From contig NW_006920410.1 of assembly GCF_000344685.1 (NCBI RefSeq), positions 3,493,081 to 3,557,080 on the forward strand: a DNA stretch of 64,000 nucleotides, in the 5' to 3' direction. This DNA comes from Gloeophyllum trabeum ATCC 11539 (Eukaryota; Basidiomycota; Agaricomycetes; Gloeophyllales; Gloeophyllaceae). Shown here piece after piece: positions 46,070 through 58,292 of this stretch. The position numbers and the translations under genes are program-made. How positions within the stretch are numbered: the stretch's first letter is position 1; the number at the start of each line of letters is the position of its first letter. The notes under the pieces were generated by a model, which saw only the letters and a list, made by a program, of their open reading frames with translations, was not told the DNA's origin and made no database searches.

Positions 46070-47904
46070 ATGTCTGAGGGCGCGCAGGAAAAGGTCTTCG
46101 TGGGCAGCGAGGATGGCAGCTCCCACCAAGAGCCTCTCTACCGGCGGCCCACGGGCCTCAAGGGCCTGTACTACAACTCGTACACGCAGGTCGCCATGCT
46201 CGGTTTCGTCTGTTTCATGTGTCCCGGTCTTTTCAACTCTCTGAACGGTCTCGGAGGGGGCGGTCAGATCGATCCTACCACCAGCGCGAATGCCAATTCT
46301 GCCCTGTACGCGACCTTTGCCGTCTGCGCGTTCTTCGCTGGGTACGTGATTGTCTTGTGCTTTTGCGATTGAACGACCCACACGTTCGTAGATCCATTAA
46401 CAACGTGATCGGCCCTCGGCTTACGCTCCTCATTGGAAGCGGCGGCTACGCGCTCTACATTGGGTCTTACCTGTGAGTATATGCGCGTTTTTCTTGCTCG
46501 GCGTGTGCCAACTCTGCACCAGTGCTTTGAATATCCATCCCGGTGCAAAGGCCTTCGTGATCGCCGCAGGAGCTGTACTTGGCCTCTGCGCCGGACTGCT
46601 GTGGACAGCCCAAGGTTCTCTCATGTTAGCGTACCCAACCGAGGCGCAGAAGGGTATCTTCATTGGTATCTTCTGGGCCATCTTCAACCTGGGCGGCGTG
46701 ATCGGCTCCTCGGTCTCGCTCGGCCAAAACTTCCACTCCACCGGGAACCAAGTCAGCAACGGCACGTATATCGGTTTCCTGGTCCTCACCGGTATCGGCA
46801 CCCTCATCCCCATGCTCATGGCCAACCCACACAAGATGATCCGTAGCGACGGCAGCAAGGTGACTACGCCTCGCCATCCGTCGTGGAAGACCGAGATCTA
46901 CGCGCTGTGGGTCGCCCTCCGCACTGATCCTTGGATCATCCTCCTGTTCCCCATGTTCTTCGCTAGTAATTGGTTCTACACCTGGCGTAATTACCATCCC
47001 ATTCTTACTCCCCCGTGCAATGCTAAACTGTAGTCCCTCGTAGAATTCAACGACTATAACGGTGCCCTCTTCAACATCCGCGCTCGTTCCCTCAACAACC
47101 TTGTGTACTGGCTTTCGCAAATTATTGGATCACTCTCTATCGGCCTTCTTCTTGACAGACAGCTTATCAGTCGTCGCGTTCGCGCATTTGCTGGGTGGGC
47201 AATCCTCTTCGTCATGGTTTTTGTCGTCCACATTTGGGGATATTTCTACCAGAAGTATGTACCGCGTTTTTCTTTGCATTATGCAGCTCTGTGACGCTAA
47301 TCTGCTGAAAGGGACTACACCCGTGCATCGGTGTTAGCCGAGGGCGACCACAAGATGGACATCTACGACGATGGCTATCCGGGTCGCATCTGGTTCTACA
47401 TCTTCTGCGGCATCCTTGATGCTATGTGGCAAACAACGGCGTACTGGCTGATGGGCGCCATGTCCAACGACCCTGCCAAGTTGGCTCACTTCACTGGTTT
47501 CTGTGCGTCGGAGTTTGTTTAGTGCTTCCTTGGGTATGGGCGCTGATATCTAGCTGTCCGGCTTGACAGACAAGTCCCTCCAGAGCGCTGCCGCCGCCGG
47601 TGTCTGGAGAGCGGATGCTGTTGGCATTCCGTGAGTGGTCTGATCGGAACAGCCCATGAAGGCGAGCGCTCAATCAGTTTTGGTAGATATATGAACCTCT
47701 TCCTTTCGACCTGGATCCTCCTTGTAGCCGGTCTCATCTTCGCATTACCCATGATCCACATGCGTGTGAAGGAGCACACTGATCTCGAGGATGAAGTCCT
47801 GTGAGTCTTATTCCTGCGTATCGCGAGCGATTTTGCTGATGAAGCTTGTCAGTGCCCGAATGGACGAGACTGGTCGCATTCAACCTCTCGAGAGGGAGAT
47901 CTGA
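46070..47904 (+). CDS. UNC93/DUF895-family major facilitator membrane protein
   Basis: Integral plasma- or vacuole-membrane protein with about 11-12 hydrophobic segments; the transported substrate is unknown. The first exon reads MSEGAQEKVFVGSEDGSSHQ, then the family block YNSYTQVAMLGFVCFMCPGL and FNSLNGLGGGGQ. Later blocks are NNVIGPRLTLLIGSGGYALY, LLWTAQGSLMLAYPTEAQKG, NLGGVIGSSVSLGQNF and DGYPGRIWFYIFCGILDAMW. It ends MDETGRIQPLEREI with TGA at 47902-47904. Seven or more introns, all about 50-70 bp. Fungi usually carry several copies of this family. Confidence 0.85.
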
Positions 47905-48180
47905 CCTTATTTATTCGCCGTCTTGACTTCACGCCCATTTATGCATCGTCTTCTTGTATACCACCGGGAGTTGCTTTGCTATGTTGTTGTGTTAGCATCT
48001 GTTTCAGTACACTATTAATACCATCTTGACTAGCTTTATTTATTGCGATCAGGTGATTACTGAACCTGCATCGTGCCCGCACAAAATGTAGGATTAGGGT
48101 ATATATACCACGAAGACATCGAAAGCGATTTGATACCAAGAACGAAACATTACGTGCGTAACACCAGAAACTCTAGTGAA

Positions 48181-50216
48181 TTAGAAGATGGTGGCCATCG
48201 CACCACTCTCGTCGTAGCCTCCCATAGCGTTCATGGCCTTGACGCCCGGTCCGTTCTTGCCAAACGTAAAACCAACCCATACGCCTCTGGTAGATGGCTC
48301 ATCTTTCTCCTTGACCTTGTCGACATTCGCTTGTTTCTCTCGGACCTCGGCGTATTTGGCCATGTCTTCGGGCGAGGTAAAGTCGTCGTAGTAACCCGTG
48401 TCAATCTCCGAGTCCAGTGCGGGTACAAAGGGCGCTTGGACAGAACGCAGGTCTTTCCAATTAACCCCTTCGAAGAATGGATGGTCGGCCAGCTGAGATA
48501 GACTTGAGATACGGACACTGGAGTGTGCAATGAGCCTGGCGAAAGAGCGTTAGAATACAGGCTGAACAGAGCACGAGATTGGTACCTTGTGACCGCGTCC
48601 CATGCTACGTCCGTCAAGTTGAAGATGAGATCCTCAGGTTTATCATACTCGGGTCTCCTCAGGACCTTGGTCCAATTCTTCAAATTGGTCCAAGTCTCCT
48701 GAGGTGTCGCACCGCTGAACGGGGGGAAGCCGGCGAGGAACTCGAAGAATATGCAGCCCAAGGACCAATAGTCGACAGAGTACGAGTACGGCTTCCCGCG
48801 CAGGACTTCGGGCGCCATGTAATCCGGGGAGCCGACGATGGAGTCTGCGTAGCGAGGATCTTCGTGTCGGATGGATCTGTAGATGGAACGACGCTCGAGC
48901 GTGGACCTGTGCACTACCTCGTTGTCTTTTACTTGATCCAGCTAAACAGATGGTTATGAAGATGCTAATGAACAAGGATGGAATCATGGCACCTTGACTT
49001 TCAGGGATTCAATCCGTCTCGGGTTTAAAGCACCGGTAGCGAGCCCAAAGTCAGTCAGTTTGACATGGCCCGTCCCGTCCACGAGGAAGTTCTATCAGTT
49101 GTGTCAGATGTAGCAAGGCAAAAGTGAAACGACACGTACTTCTGGCTTGAGATCTCGATGAATGTAACCGAGCGTATGCAATTCATTGACAGCCACGAAC
49201 ATCTCACTAATATAGAACCGTGCATGTTCCTCCTTCAGGACCCCGGAATTGTTGAGAAGAGTGCGGAAGTCACCACCCGGAACGTATTCCATAGCGAGGT
49301 AGACGTAGGTTGGGTCTTGGAAGGCATACAACAAGCGAACGAGCCACGGTGTCTTCGTGGCCGTCAAGATATCGCGCTCGACGAGAACATGGCGAACCTA
49401 TCGAGAGATCAGGAAATCATGGTAGAATCGAATAAAGAGGTGATCCATACTTCGTCCATTTTATGCAGTGTCCTCTTCCTCATCTTCTTGAGAGCGCACA
49501 CCTCGCCTGTATCCTGCTTCCTCGCAAGGTACACTTCTCCATAGCCGCCCTGCCCCACTTGCGCGATGATATGGAACTGGTCGACCTTCAGCTTCGTACG
49601 CCGCTTCCGCAGCAAGACGCGTTCCCGCCCACAGTACGATTTGAACTCTTTATTATATTCCGAGGAGCTGAGATGACGCGACGCAGTATCAGCGTCAAAC
49701 TTGGCCCTCCTATCTTTACGACCTGAGATGTAGCCTAGGAGCTGAAAGTAATAGTCGAGGAAATCTGTGTCGTACCAAGATCAGTACGTCGCAATCTGCA
49801 GTGGCTGTCGTACCAGGGGGAAACACGGACTTCGAGGAACTGCCGGACTTACATAGTTGTGCCACGGTCGACTTCCTCCGTACTTCTGGACTGTCCAATA
49901 ATTCCCTCTCCCAAAGCTGGAAACCGGGTTGCTTCAAGGTCGTTCCGCCCCTCGCTGTCTCCATATGAATATCGTTCGCCATGGTCATACCCTTTGCGGT
50001 GTTCATATGTATATCTGCCGGAGACATGGTGTAGCCCTTTGCGGTGTTCATGTGTACATCGCGGTAGTACGGATGGTTGTTCTCCTTCTGATCAGGTAGC
50101 CCGGATATGTCTGGTCGTGGGCTGGATGCATGCGGTAGCTCCGGAAGAGTCTTCTTCACTGGCGACGACGGTCCCGGCGCAGGAGACGACGAGTGTTTAG
50201 CGCGGTTGGCCAGCAT
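48181..50216 (-). CDS. AGC serine/threonine kinase, Dbf2/Sid2 type (mitotic exit/septation)
   Basis: NDR-group kinase that with Mob1 acts at the end of the mitotic-exit/SIN pathway. The N-terminus ([20 protein letters not shown]) is disordered and contains a thrice-repeated [26 protein letters not shown] element (about 49970-50060). A Mob-binding region follows ([20 protein letters not shown]). Kinase motifs are all present: [35 protein letters not shown] and [14 protein letters not shown], the last an NDR-type activation segment with a long insert. The C-terminus [20 protein letters not shown] is short. The start is ATG 50216; the frame reaches 50300 only through a GTG. Confidence 0.88.
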
Positions 50217-50368
50217 ATCTGTCCAGGAGGCGTCGATGGGCGTGGATAACGAAGTAGATGGATGCACTTGGGGACACGAACACGGTATGGGCGCGATCAC
50301 GTGCAGTTCGCGTGTTTATCTTGTCCTCATTTCGCCTCGGCCATCTTCAACTCTGACGACCTCGCGAC

Positions 50369-51260
50369 ATGGACCCTTCCCGCTTGAATCTTGCTGCTAT
50401 CCTCGCATCCCAGAATCCATATATTGACCCCAAGATTGAGGCCTATGAAGCATCTACGCGTAACTTCCTGAAGGCCGTGTCAAGCTATGGGAACCGCGCG
50501 GTGACCGAGATCACCAATCGCAAGAATGCCTACGTTTCCGAGAAGAAGAGGATAGCGGACAAGACGCAGCAGATTGAGACTGAAATTACAGACTGTAAGA
50601 ATAGGGAGATCGAGCTTTTGAAGCGTGAGTGAGTCGCTCTGCCTCGCCCAGCTCACCCTCATGTGGCACAGAGCTTGAAAAGGAACAGCAGGAGACGAAG
50701 GAGGCGGAATCATCCGTCTCCGCCCTTCGGAAGCAGCTTGCCGCGATCCGTCAGAAGTGCGCGTCTATAGACGTCGAGCTGGAACAGTATCGCGCTGTTA
50801 CTGCGAACTTGCGAAGAGGTATCTTGAATCGACTTCCTGCTTCTGCAAGAGGTACTGACGTGCGACAGAAAAGGCGAAGGAACGTTCCATACTTGAGACG
50901 CACGCTGCCGGACTGCTTCCAGAGCTTCGCGCTTGCCAAGATAGGCTACAGTGCGTTGTTGAAGGTATTGACAGAGACCGCCTGTTGTTCCGCTTCGCGG
51001 CCATCGACAAGACGGCGCCAGATCGTGAATACAGTTTTGTACTGGACGTGTCCAGTAAAATTTACAAAGGCGAGCGACTATTTCTGATTCCTTCCCAGCG
51101 TATCCCTGATACGAGAAACACAGTCATCACGACGACTCCTTTGCTTCCAACTCTACCTATTCTGCTAGATGACCTGAACGAAACCCGGGACATATATGCA
51201 TTCATAGCCAAGATGCGCCATGCATTCCGTGATATGTCAGAAACTATTCCAAGTGTCTGA
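50369..51260 (+). CDS. SPC25: kinetochore protein Spc25 (Ndc80 complex)
   Basis: Part of the Ndc80 complex that links kinetochores to microtubules; it pairs with Spc24. It starts MDPSRLNLAAILASQNPYID, then a long coiled coil (RKNAYVSEKKRIADKTQQIE through VSALRKQLAAIRQKCASIDV). The C-terminal RWD-like globular part reads GIDRDRLLFRFAAIDKTAPD and REYSFVLDVSSKIYKV, with LDDLNETRDIYAFIAKMRHA at the end. Exons join over introns at about 50629-50671, 50818-50867, 50942-50959 and near 51072-51145. Stop TGA at 51258-51260. Its start is about 150 bp from that of the Dbf2-type kinase, head to head, so two mitotic genes may share a promoter. Confidence 0.85.
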
Positions 51261-52623
51261 CCTATGGCTGTGGTTATTCACCGAAAATATCAGCTGTGTA
51301 ATGTTTCATATCTTCCCAGCATATTATGCACCTCTGATATTGATTCACAAGATATCCCACCTATTTATGTATTCCAACCCATGTATTTATTAGTTATTTG
51401 TATTTTGCACTGACTGGCTTGATTCATGAATGGTCCTGCAGAGCTACATACACCACTGGATGGGCCAGTTGTCTAATCTCCACTTGGGGGGAGTGGGCCA
51501 ATGCTGTGCATGGCTGGTTACGAGTCCTGAGCTGGGCATAAGATACTCCCTATTTTACACTGTATATCATAGAGCTGACACAAATATTCCTATCTTTCTT
51601 GAAGTATTATTTGAATTTCACTAGACCTCTCAGGATCATCTTGTATATTCCTTGATTTGCTATAGAGCTCTGAATATATTATGGATTTCCTGCATTTTTC
51701 ACAAATTTTCTGGCCCTTCTACAGCCTGCACTCAATTCCAGATACCAATGATGTAATGGCTCTGCAGATCGGGTGAACCTGCAGAGAGCCTATGTCATAG
51801 AAGGCCTCAGCCACTGACTACAAGCCACTACAATAGTCAATTCCCACGATAAGCAATAAGAGTAAAACCGCCATGCGGACTAGGACAAGACACACAATCG
51901 ATAAATTCACGAAACTATTGTTGTAGACCCGTATAGCATACACCCCAGACTAGAAAAAATAAAAGAGAGATAAGACAAAGAATTGAGCCCACAAATGAGC
52001 AAACAATGGTCCCAGAGACTACAAAAATGTGCCAAAAGTGGTTTTGTAGTCTCACATACAACCGGACTTCCCATCGGAGTTTCCAAAATGTAGTCTGCAA
52101 TACAAAACATAACTCCCACGACTTCTCGGCACAACCGGTTCTCACGGGGTACAACGTTCGGCATGCAGGCATATTTTGCACGTAAGGACTCGACCTTCAT
52201 ACCTCAGGACTCGTAATCGCCTCCTTGCAGGGATGAGAATGTTAGCGGGTGCAGCAGCAGCTCGACAGACATTGGGCAGCCCCAAACTATTTTTTCCCGA
52301 TAAGCCGACATACATGGCAGTGTACATATGTGGTCTTAGAAAAAAATACAGGGTGAGGTGGGAGGGTAATCATTTGAGTATGCCTAATGGCGACTGAGGT
52401 CGTCAGCTCCAAGCGCGACATGAGACCGAGCAGGGCGAGGTCGGGAGAGGGAGTCCTCTCTCGATGCTGCCCACCCATATAGTCTGCGCGATGTCTCAGA
52501 CACTGAGTCGCAGCCCACGGGGCTGGTCAGCAGAGGCGCGTTGCCACAGAGTCTTGCCCTGAGTGTCAACTTGGAGATTATACTCATTTAAACGGAGCTT
52601 TAACCATGATTTTACAATGTCTA
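51261..52623. other. AT-rich gene-free stretch, edge of the repeat region
   Basis: About 1.36 kb without a plausible gene. Homopolymer A/T runs are frequent and no internal repeat was seen. It marks the change from the gene-rich segment to the transposon-rich end. Confidence 0.5.
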
Positions 52624-52864
52624 TGGTGTGTGACACTTAGTCACCGCTACTTTGTAACAGTGGCCAATTTGGCTGCAAAAAAAATCTCAATTCTCGATTT
52701 TCCATCTTGCCTTCGGAGAGACTCGTATGGCATCAAGTAACACTAACGAAGCACATCTCCGCTAAAAGGGAGCCTTTGGGTGCAGTGATGGGCTGGTTAA
52801 CGGTTAACCCCTTGACTTTTGCCTGGGGTTTAACCACTTGACCGGTTTAACCCCGGTTTGATGG

Positions 52865-53034
52865 TGTAAGACTTAGACGTAGCCTTGCTACGCGGTAAGT
52901 CCACGAGTTAGAAACTTAGGTTCCCACGGTTAAGAACTAGAACAACTCTGAATTCTTAAGGGGGGAAAGAAAATCTCTACCCTACGTACAAGCATTGCGA
53001 GTCCTTATATACCGTCTATCTAACAACCATGTGG
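52865..53034 (-). repeat. LTR-like fragment, left copy (interrupted by the gypsy element)
   Basis: Starts TGTAAGACTTAG and is similar over about 155 bp to the reverse complement of 59985..60143, with shared landmarks (GTAAGTCCACG, AATCTCTACCCTACGTACAA, CCTTATATAC). The match resumes weakly after the gypsy element (58559 to about 58660). Likely part of a solo Ty1/copia-type LTR; the family was not identified. Confidence 0.5.
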
Positions 53035-53303
53035 TGTAATCGTGGGCGTTTATGCCACGATCTTATCGGTCGATCCGCGAAAGCAATCATCATAGAGCTT
53101 CGGGATCAAGGCCTCTGATTGGCCTGTTCCAATAGTGGTTCATTCTGTCTGCTCGCTCACCTTATAAGGCGGCGATTCTCTACTTGTACTTGGCTTTTCC
53201 CTTTTCCCCACTTCATACTAAATCATACGCTGCGTTCTATGTTTTGCTACATGTCTTAAGTCTCAACAACGTCTCCGGCTAGTGAGGCCTTCGCAGCCTT
53301 CCA
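53035..53303 (+). repeat. 5' LTR of the gypsy element (269 bp)
   Basis: TGTAATCGTGGGCG ... GCAGCCTTCCA. Contains CCTTATAAGG, a TATA-like promoter candidate. Confidence 0.9.
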
Positions 53304-53404
53304 CTTTTTTTGAGCGTTCCTTCGCAGTAGGAACTACCAAAGGAACCGAGTCGTACGTTCCCCCCAGTCCCCCAGTCAAACTGTCGTCCCCCCCTAGTCT
53401 CCCC

Positions 53405-56400
53405 ATGATCACTGCCCGTGTCTTGACTCGTTCAGAGATCTGCGCTCGTCTCGCACCCACGCAGTTGGACCATCAATCTGGCACCTCTGCCCCGTCATCG
53501 CTGTCATCAGTTCCCTCCGGACTTGGACCAGAAGACTTGTTCAATGACGCCCACAGACCGTCCCGTTCACCCTCGCCTCCACCACCACCCGTTCCATCAC
53601 CCACACCAAGTACCCAAACCTCTGACTCCTCGAGCTCGGACGACGATATCCCGTTGGCAACAATGCTGAACAGTGAAACAGGTCTCGCGATGGTACAACA
53701 GGCGACGCCAAAGTCTCCTCCGACCCTAACGCCTGGTGACCTCACGCCCGTCATCCTATGCAAATGGTACAACATGTGCCGCGTCTATGCTATGCACAAG
53801 GAGCTCAATGCCGACAAGCAGGTCAGCCGCGTTGCCTGGGGTATGGAAGATGGCCGCCTGGCCAATTGGTACCAGTCAGACCAAGACCGCATCGACCGCC
53901 TCACCCTCGACGCATACATCACCGAAATGAAGAGCCTCTATCTCCGCGACGATTGGGAGGATGACCTGCGCGAAGAGATCCTCAAGTCAACCCAGAACGA
54001 TGAGCTCTTCTGGAATTGGGTAAACCGTATCCAATCCACTAACTCTCTGCTCAAAGGAAGAACATCCCACCTGACCGATCAAAGTCTGAGGTTCCATTTC
54101 GAAGCGCGCATGAACACCGAGACCAAATGGTACTGCAAGAAGGACACCCGGGAGCTCAAGGCCCTTGCCTTCAAGCCCTGGATCAATGCAGTCCGCCTGC
54201 TCGACGAAGAACGCGCTCATGACAAACGGAACCAGACTGAGGCCATTGCGGACTCCATCTGCCAACAAGGTCAGCGACAACGCCCGCCCATCGTTACCTC
54301 CTCCACGTCGACAACTACATACACCTCTCGCCCAACGCCCTTTGCTGGCAACACGGCCAAGCTCCCTGGCCTCACAGATGCTGAGCGTGCCCTCCTCATG
54401 AAGTATAGTGGATGTTTCAACTGTCGGAAATTTGGTGTTAACCACAGGCAGGCGACGTGCACCGAACGACCGGACCCTATCAAGTACAAGCCTCTCACTG
54501 AGGCAGATGTGCCGGCCCACCTGAAATCGTCCACCACAGGCCCCTCGACCCGCGCACCTCGACTGGTTGCGGCCGTCAATACCGCTACCATCGAGGACGT
54601 CGATGACGATGGACCTACATGTCCGGTTGCCATAATAATGCCTACGTGCGTTCTAGGGGATGGATCTGATTCTGAGCCCGAGTGCGCACCTCTCTCTACC
54701 TCTCATTTTACCTTCTCTTCCCTTATCTCTGGGCCTGCCCACGAGTTTCCTGTTCCTATCTCTGGCCTGTTGGATAGCGGTGCACACATGGTACTGATAT
54801 CAGACCATCTCGTACAGTGCCTGGGACTGATACCATCGCGCTTGAAGCATCCTATCCGTTGCACCCTCGCTATGTCTGAAGGACCTCCCGTGGAGTATGA
54901 GCTCGTGGACTCTATCAAACTGTCCCTGTCCTCTTCTGATAATGTTTGGCACTCCCGTTGTTTGGAAGCAGTTGTGGTTCCCAATTTGTGTTCTGATATC
55001 CTTCTCGGTGGACCATTCCTTTCTCACAACCACCTTGTTCTTGACCATGAAGACCGTACATGTATAGACAAGTCATGTGGTTATGACCTATTGAATTCTA
55101 GAGTTCGCATTACCCCTCCTCCTCCTCCTCGGGATTATAAGCTGATGCACAATGATGTCGTTGCAGAGCTGAAGGCTCAATCGCTTCCCCACCGAGCGGC
55201 AGTGGACGCATGTTGCGAACCCTTGAAGGAGTTTAATATGGTGGCTGCCGTTCGTGATCGGATCGAAAAGCTCGATGCTGCTAAAACTCTCAAGGAGTTA
55301 GACATTGACTACAAGCACTGCTACGCTGACTGTTTCCCAGATGATATCCCACACTTAGATAACCTGCCCTCGGACGTCTATCATTGTATCCGTCTCAAGG
55401 ATCCCAACAAGGTCATTCGAATGCGGGAATATTCTTGCCCGAAGAAATACCGTGATGCTTGGCGCGTACTTCTCGAACAACATCTTGCTGCTGGCTGGAT
55501 GCATCCATCGTCCTCGCCGTACTGCTCCCCGGTGTTCCTTGTCCCCAAGTCCGACCCGACCGCGCTGCCGCGTTGGGTGAACAACTACCGGGCACTGAAT
55601 GCATATACAGTACCTGACCGCCACCCGCTCCCACGTGTGGACGATATCCTGTTGGATTGCGCGAAGGGTAAGATATTCGCAAAACTTGACATGACTAATT
55701 CGTTCTACCAAACACGAGTCCATCCCGACGACGTCCCGTATACGGCAGTCAGTACCCCCTTTGGACTCTACGAGTGGCTGTTCATGCCTCAGGGCAGTCG
55801 TAATGCCCCGGCCACCCACCAACGATGCATGTTCAATGCACTCCTTCAATACATTGGCAAGATTTGCCATGTCTACCTCGACGACATCGTCATCTGGTCG
55901 CAAACCATAGAGGAACATAAGGAGAATGTTCGACTAATTCTCGAAGCGCTGCGAGCAGCGAGTCTATTCTGTTCTCTGAAAAAGACTGAACTCTTCTCCA
56001 CAGAAATCAAATTCCTGGGCCACATAGTATCTACCCGGGGTATTGAAGCTGACCCTAGCAAAGTCGACAAGATCCTTGCATGGCCAACACCCAAAACTTC
56101 AACTGATGTTCGGGCCTTCTTGGGCCTCGTACAATACATCTCAGTGTTCTTGCTGAAATTGGCCGAGCACACAGTAACACTAACGCCGCTGACGACCAAA
56201 GATGCCAACAAAGAGTGGCCGGGTTGGACTTCGACTCACCAAGGTGCCTTCGATGCAATCAAAACCTTGATTGTCAGCTGCAAGTGCCTCACAATGATCA
56301 ACCACAACAATCTCGGCAACAACAAGATATTTGTGACGACCGATGCTAGCAAGTCCTGTATGGGTGCGATGTTGTCGTAATGTCTGACCTGGGAGTTGGC

Positions 56401-58292
56401 ATGGCCTGTCGCCTTCGACTCCATGCAAATGCATGGTGCCCAGCTCAACTACTCAGTACATGAACAGGAACTTCTAGGTATTGTACGTGCACTGTCCAAA
56501 TTTCGCAATGACCTTCTAGGAGTCCCGTTCACGGTGTACACTGACCATTGCACGCTGGAACACTTCAACACCCAGAAAAGCCTCTCACAACTCCAGCTTC
56601 ACTGGCAAGAGCTCCTTTCGCAATATGAATTCGATATTAAGTATGTCGCCGGCAAAGACAACACGGTTGCAGACGCATTGTCGCGCCTACCACCTGACAA
56701 CGAAGGCGAGTCCCCCCTCCCCATTTGCGCACTCACCGAGCCAGCGTATAGTGCTGTTATGGCACTGGCGCAACTCCCCGAGCTGCCGAACCATACAGAG
56801 AACCTGTTCACGATCACCGCGGACCCCTCCATCCTTGCCTCAATACGAGAAGGCTATACCAAGGACTGCTTCTGTGAGCGCCTGCTTGCAACAGTTGAGA
56901 CCATGGAGGGAGTTACGGTTCATAACGACCTACTATACATAACTAACCGCCTAGTCATTCCTTGTTGGGGATCCCTGCGCGAGACACTATACCAACTCGC
57001 TCACGACGCCCTTGGCCACCCAAGATGCCTACTACTGGCAGAACATGAGGCGAGACCTCGAAACTGCTTACCTCCCCTCCTGCCTATCGTGCCAATGTAA
57101 TAAAGACCGTACTTCCAAGCCTACAGGACTGCTACACCCCCTCCCTGTCCCGGACAAACGGTGCGATTCGGTTGGTATCAACTTCATCGGCCCCCTCCCA
57201 GAGGACCACGGATACAACTCCATTGTAACGTTCACCGACCGGTTGGGTTCGGATATTCGCCTAGCTGCCGTCAGAACCGACAACACCCCAGAGGCCTTTG
57301 CCGTCATCTTCTTCGATAACTGGTATTGCAAGAACGGATTACCGCTCAACATCGTGAGCGACCGCGACCACCTCTTCCTGTCAAAGTTCTGGGCGGCCTT
57401 CACGAAACTAACTGGAATCAAACTGAAGATGTCAACTGCCTTCCATCCCGAGACAGACGGCGCGAGCGAACGCACCAACAAGACGGTCAACCAGTCGATC
57501 TGTTATCATGTCGACCGCCTCCAGACTGGATCAGCTAAGTCCCTTCCTCGCATCCGCTTTGCTATTATGAACACACTTAACACGTCCACAGGCTATACCT
57601 CCTTTCAACTCCGTCATGGTCGCACACCCCGCGTGATTCCTCCCCTGGACCCTGATTCTCCACCATCTTCCGAGGTCGTGGATGCTCACTCACTGATACA
57701 ACACCTCAACAATGATGTCGCCAAGGCCCGCGACAACCTCCTTGCATCCAAGATTGATCAAGCACACTTCGCGAATAAACATCGTGATCGTGAACATCTC
57801 TACTCCCCAGGTGACTATGTCCTACTCTCTACGAAGAACAGACGACAAGACTATAAACAGAAAGGCGAGTTCAGGGTCGCTAAATTTATGCCTCGATTTG
57901 ATGGTCTGTACAAGGTCCTCGAAGCACATCCTGACTGCTCTGTCTATACCCTCGATCTGCCACCATCCACCAACATCTTCCCCGAGTTCCATGCCAAGCA
58001 CCTACTCCCATATCATGCAAATAATGATGACCTCTTTCCCTCCCGCAAGCTTCCAAGACCTGGCCCTATTGTCACCGAAGATGGCGAACAAGAGTGGCAA
58101 GTTCAGAAGATCATCAATGCCCGTCGAAGAGGGCGCGGCTGGCAATACCTTGTCCGCTGGGTCGGTTACAATGAACGCGACGATTCTCAGCTTCCGGGTC
58201 GCGAGATCCAGGACTGTCAAGCCCTGGACGACTGGCTCAAGAATCACCCTCAAGACAGTCCTCAAGATTCTTCTGAGGGGGGAGGAGTGTAA
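53405..58292 (+). pseudogene. gag-pol polyprotein of the gypsy chromovirus, disabled
   Basis: From MITARVLTRSEICARLAPTQ the order is: Gag; a zinc knuckle CFNCRKFGVNHRQATC (CX2CX6HX4C, wider than the usual X4); protease LLDSGA; reverse transcriptase AKLDMTNSFYQTRV and YLDDIVIW; RNase H (TTDASKSCMGAMLS); an integrase zinc region; an integrase core with STAFHPETDGASERTNK; and a chromodomain (about 58089-58240). Breaks: an in-frame TAA at 56378-56380 inside RNase H; a deletion and frameshift at about 57018-57030 in the integrase HHCC region; and the first integrase Asp appears replaced by Asn in GINFIGPLP. The final stop lies inside the 3' LTR. It is probably immobile without help. Confidence 0.88.
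58275..58287 (+). other. polypurine tract of the gypsy element
   Basis: GAGGGGGGAGGAG ends exactly where the 3' LTR begins (TGTAATC, 58288). This is the expected site for plus-strand priming and confirms the LTR boundary. Confidence 0.8.

Noticed and set aside
50216..50300. Longer N-terminus of the Dbf2-type kinase
   Set aside because: The open frame continues to 50300 but only reaches a GTG codon; the first ATG is 50216.
53282..53404. gag start at 53282
   Set aside because: That codon is GTG and lies inside the 5' LTR; the first in-frame ATG is 53405.
54165..56434. Antisense frames across the gypsy pol region
   Set aside because: Overlap conserved protease and reverse transcriptase domains on the plus strand; no features of their own.
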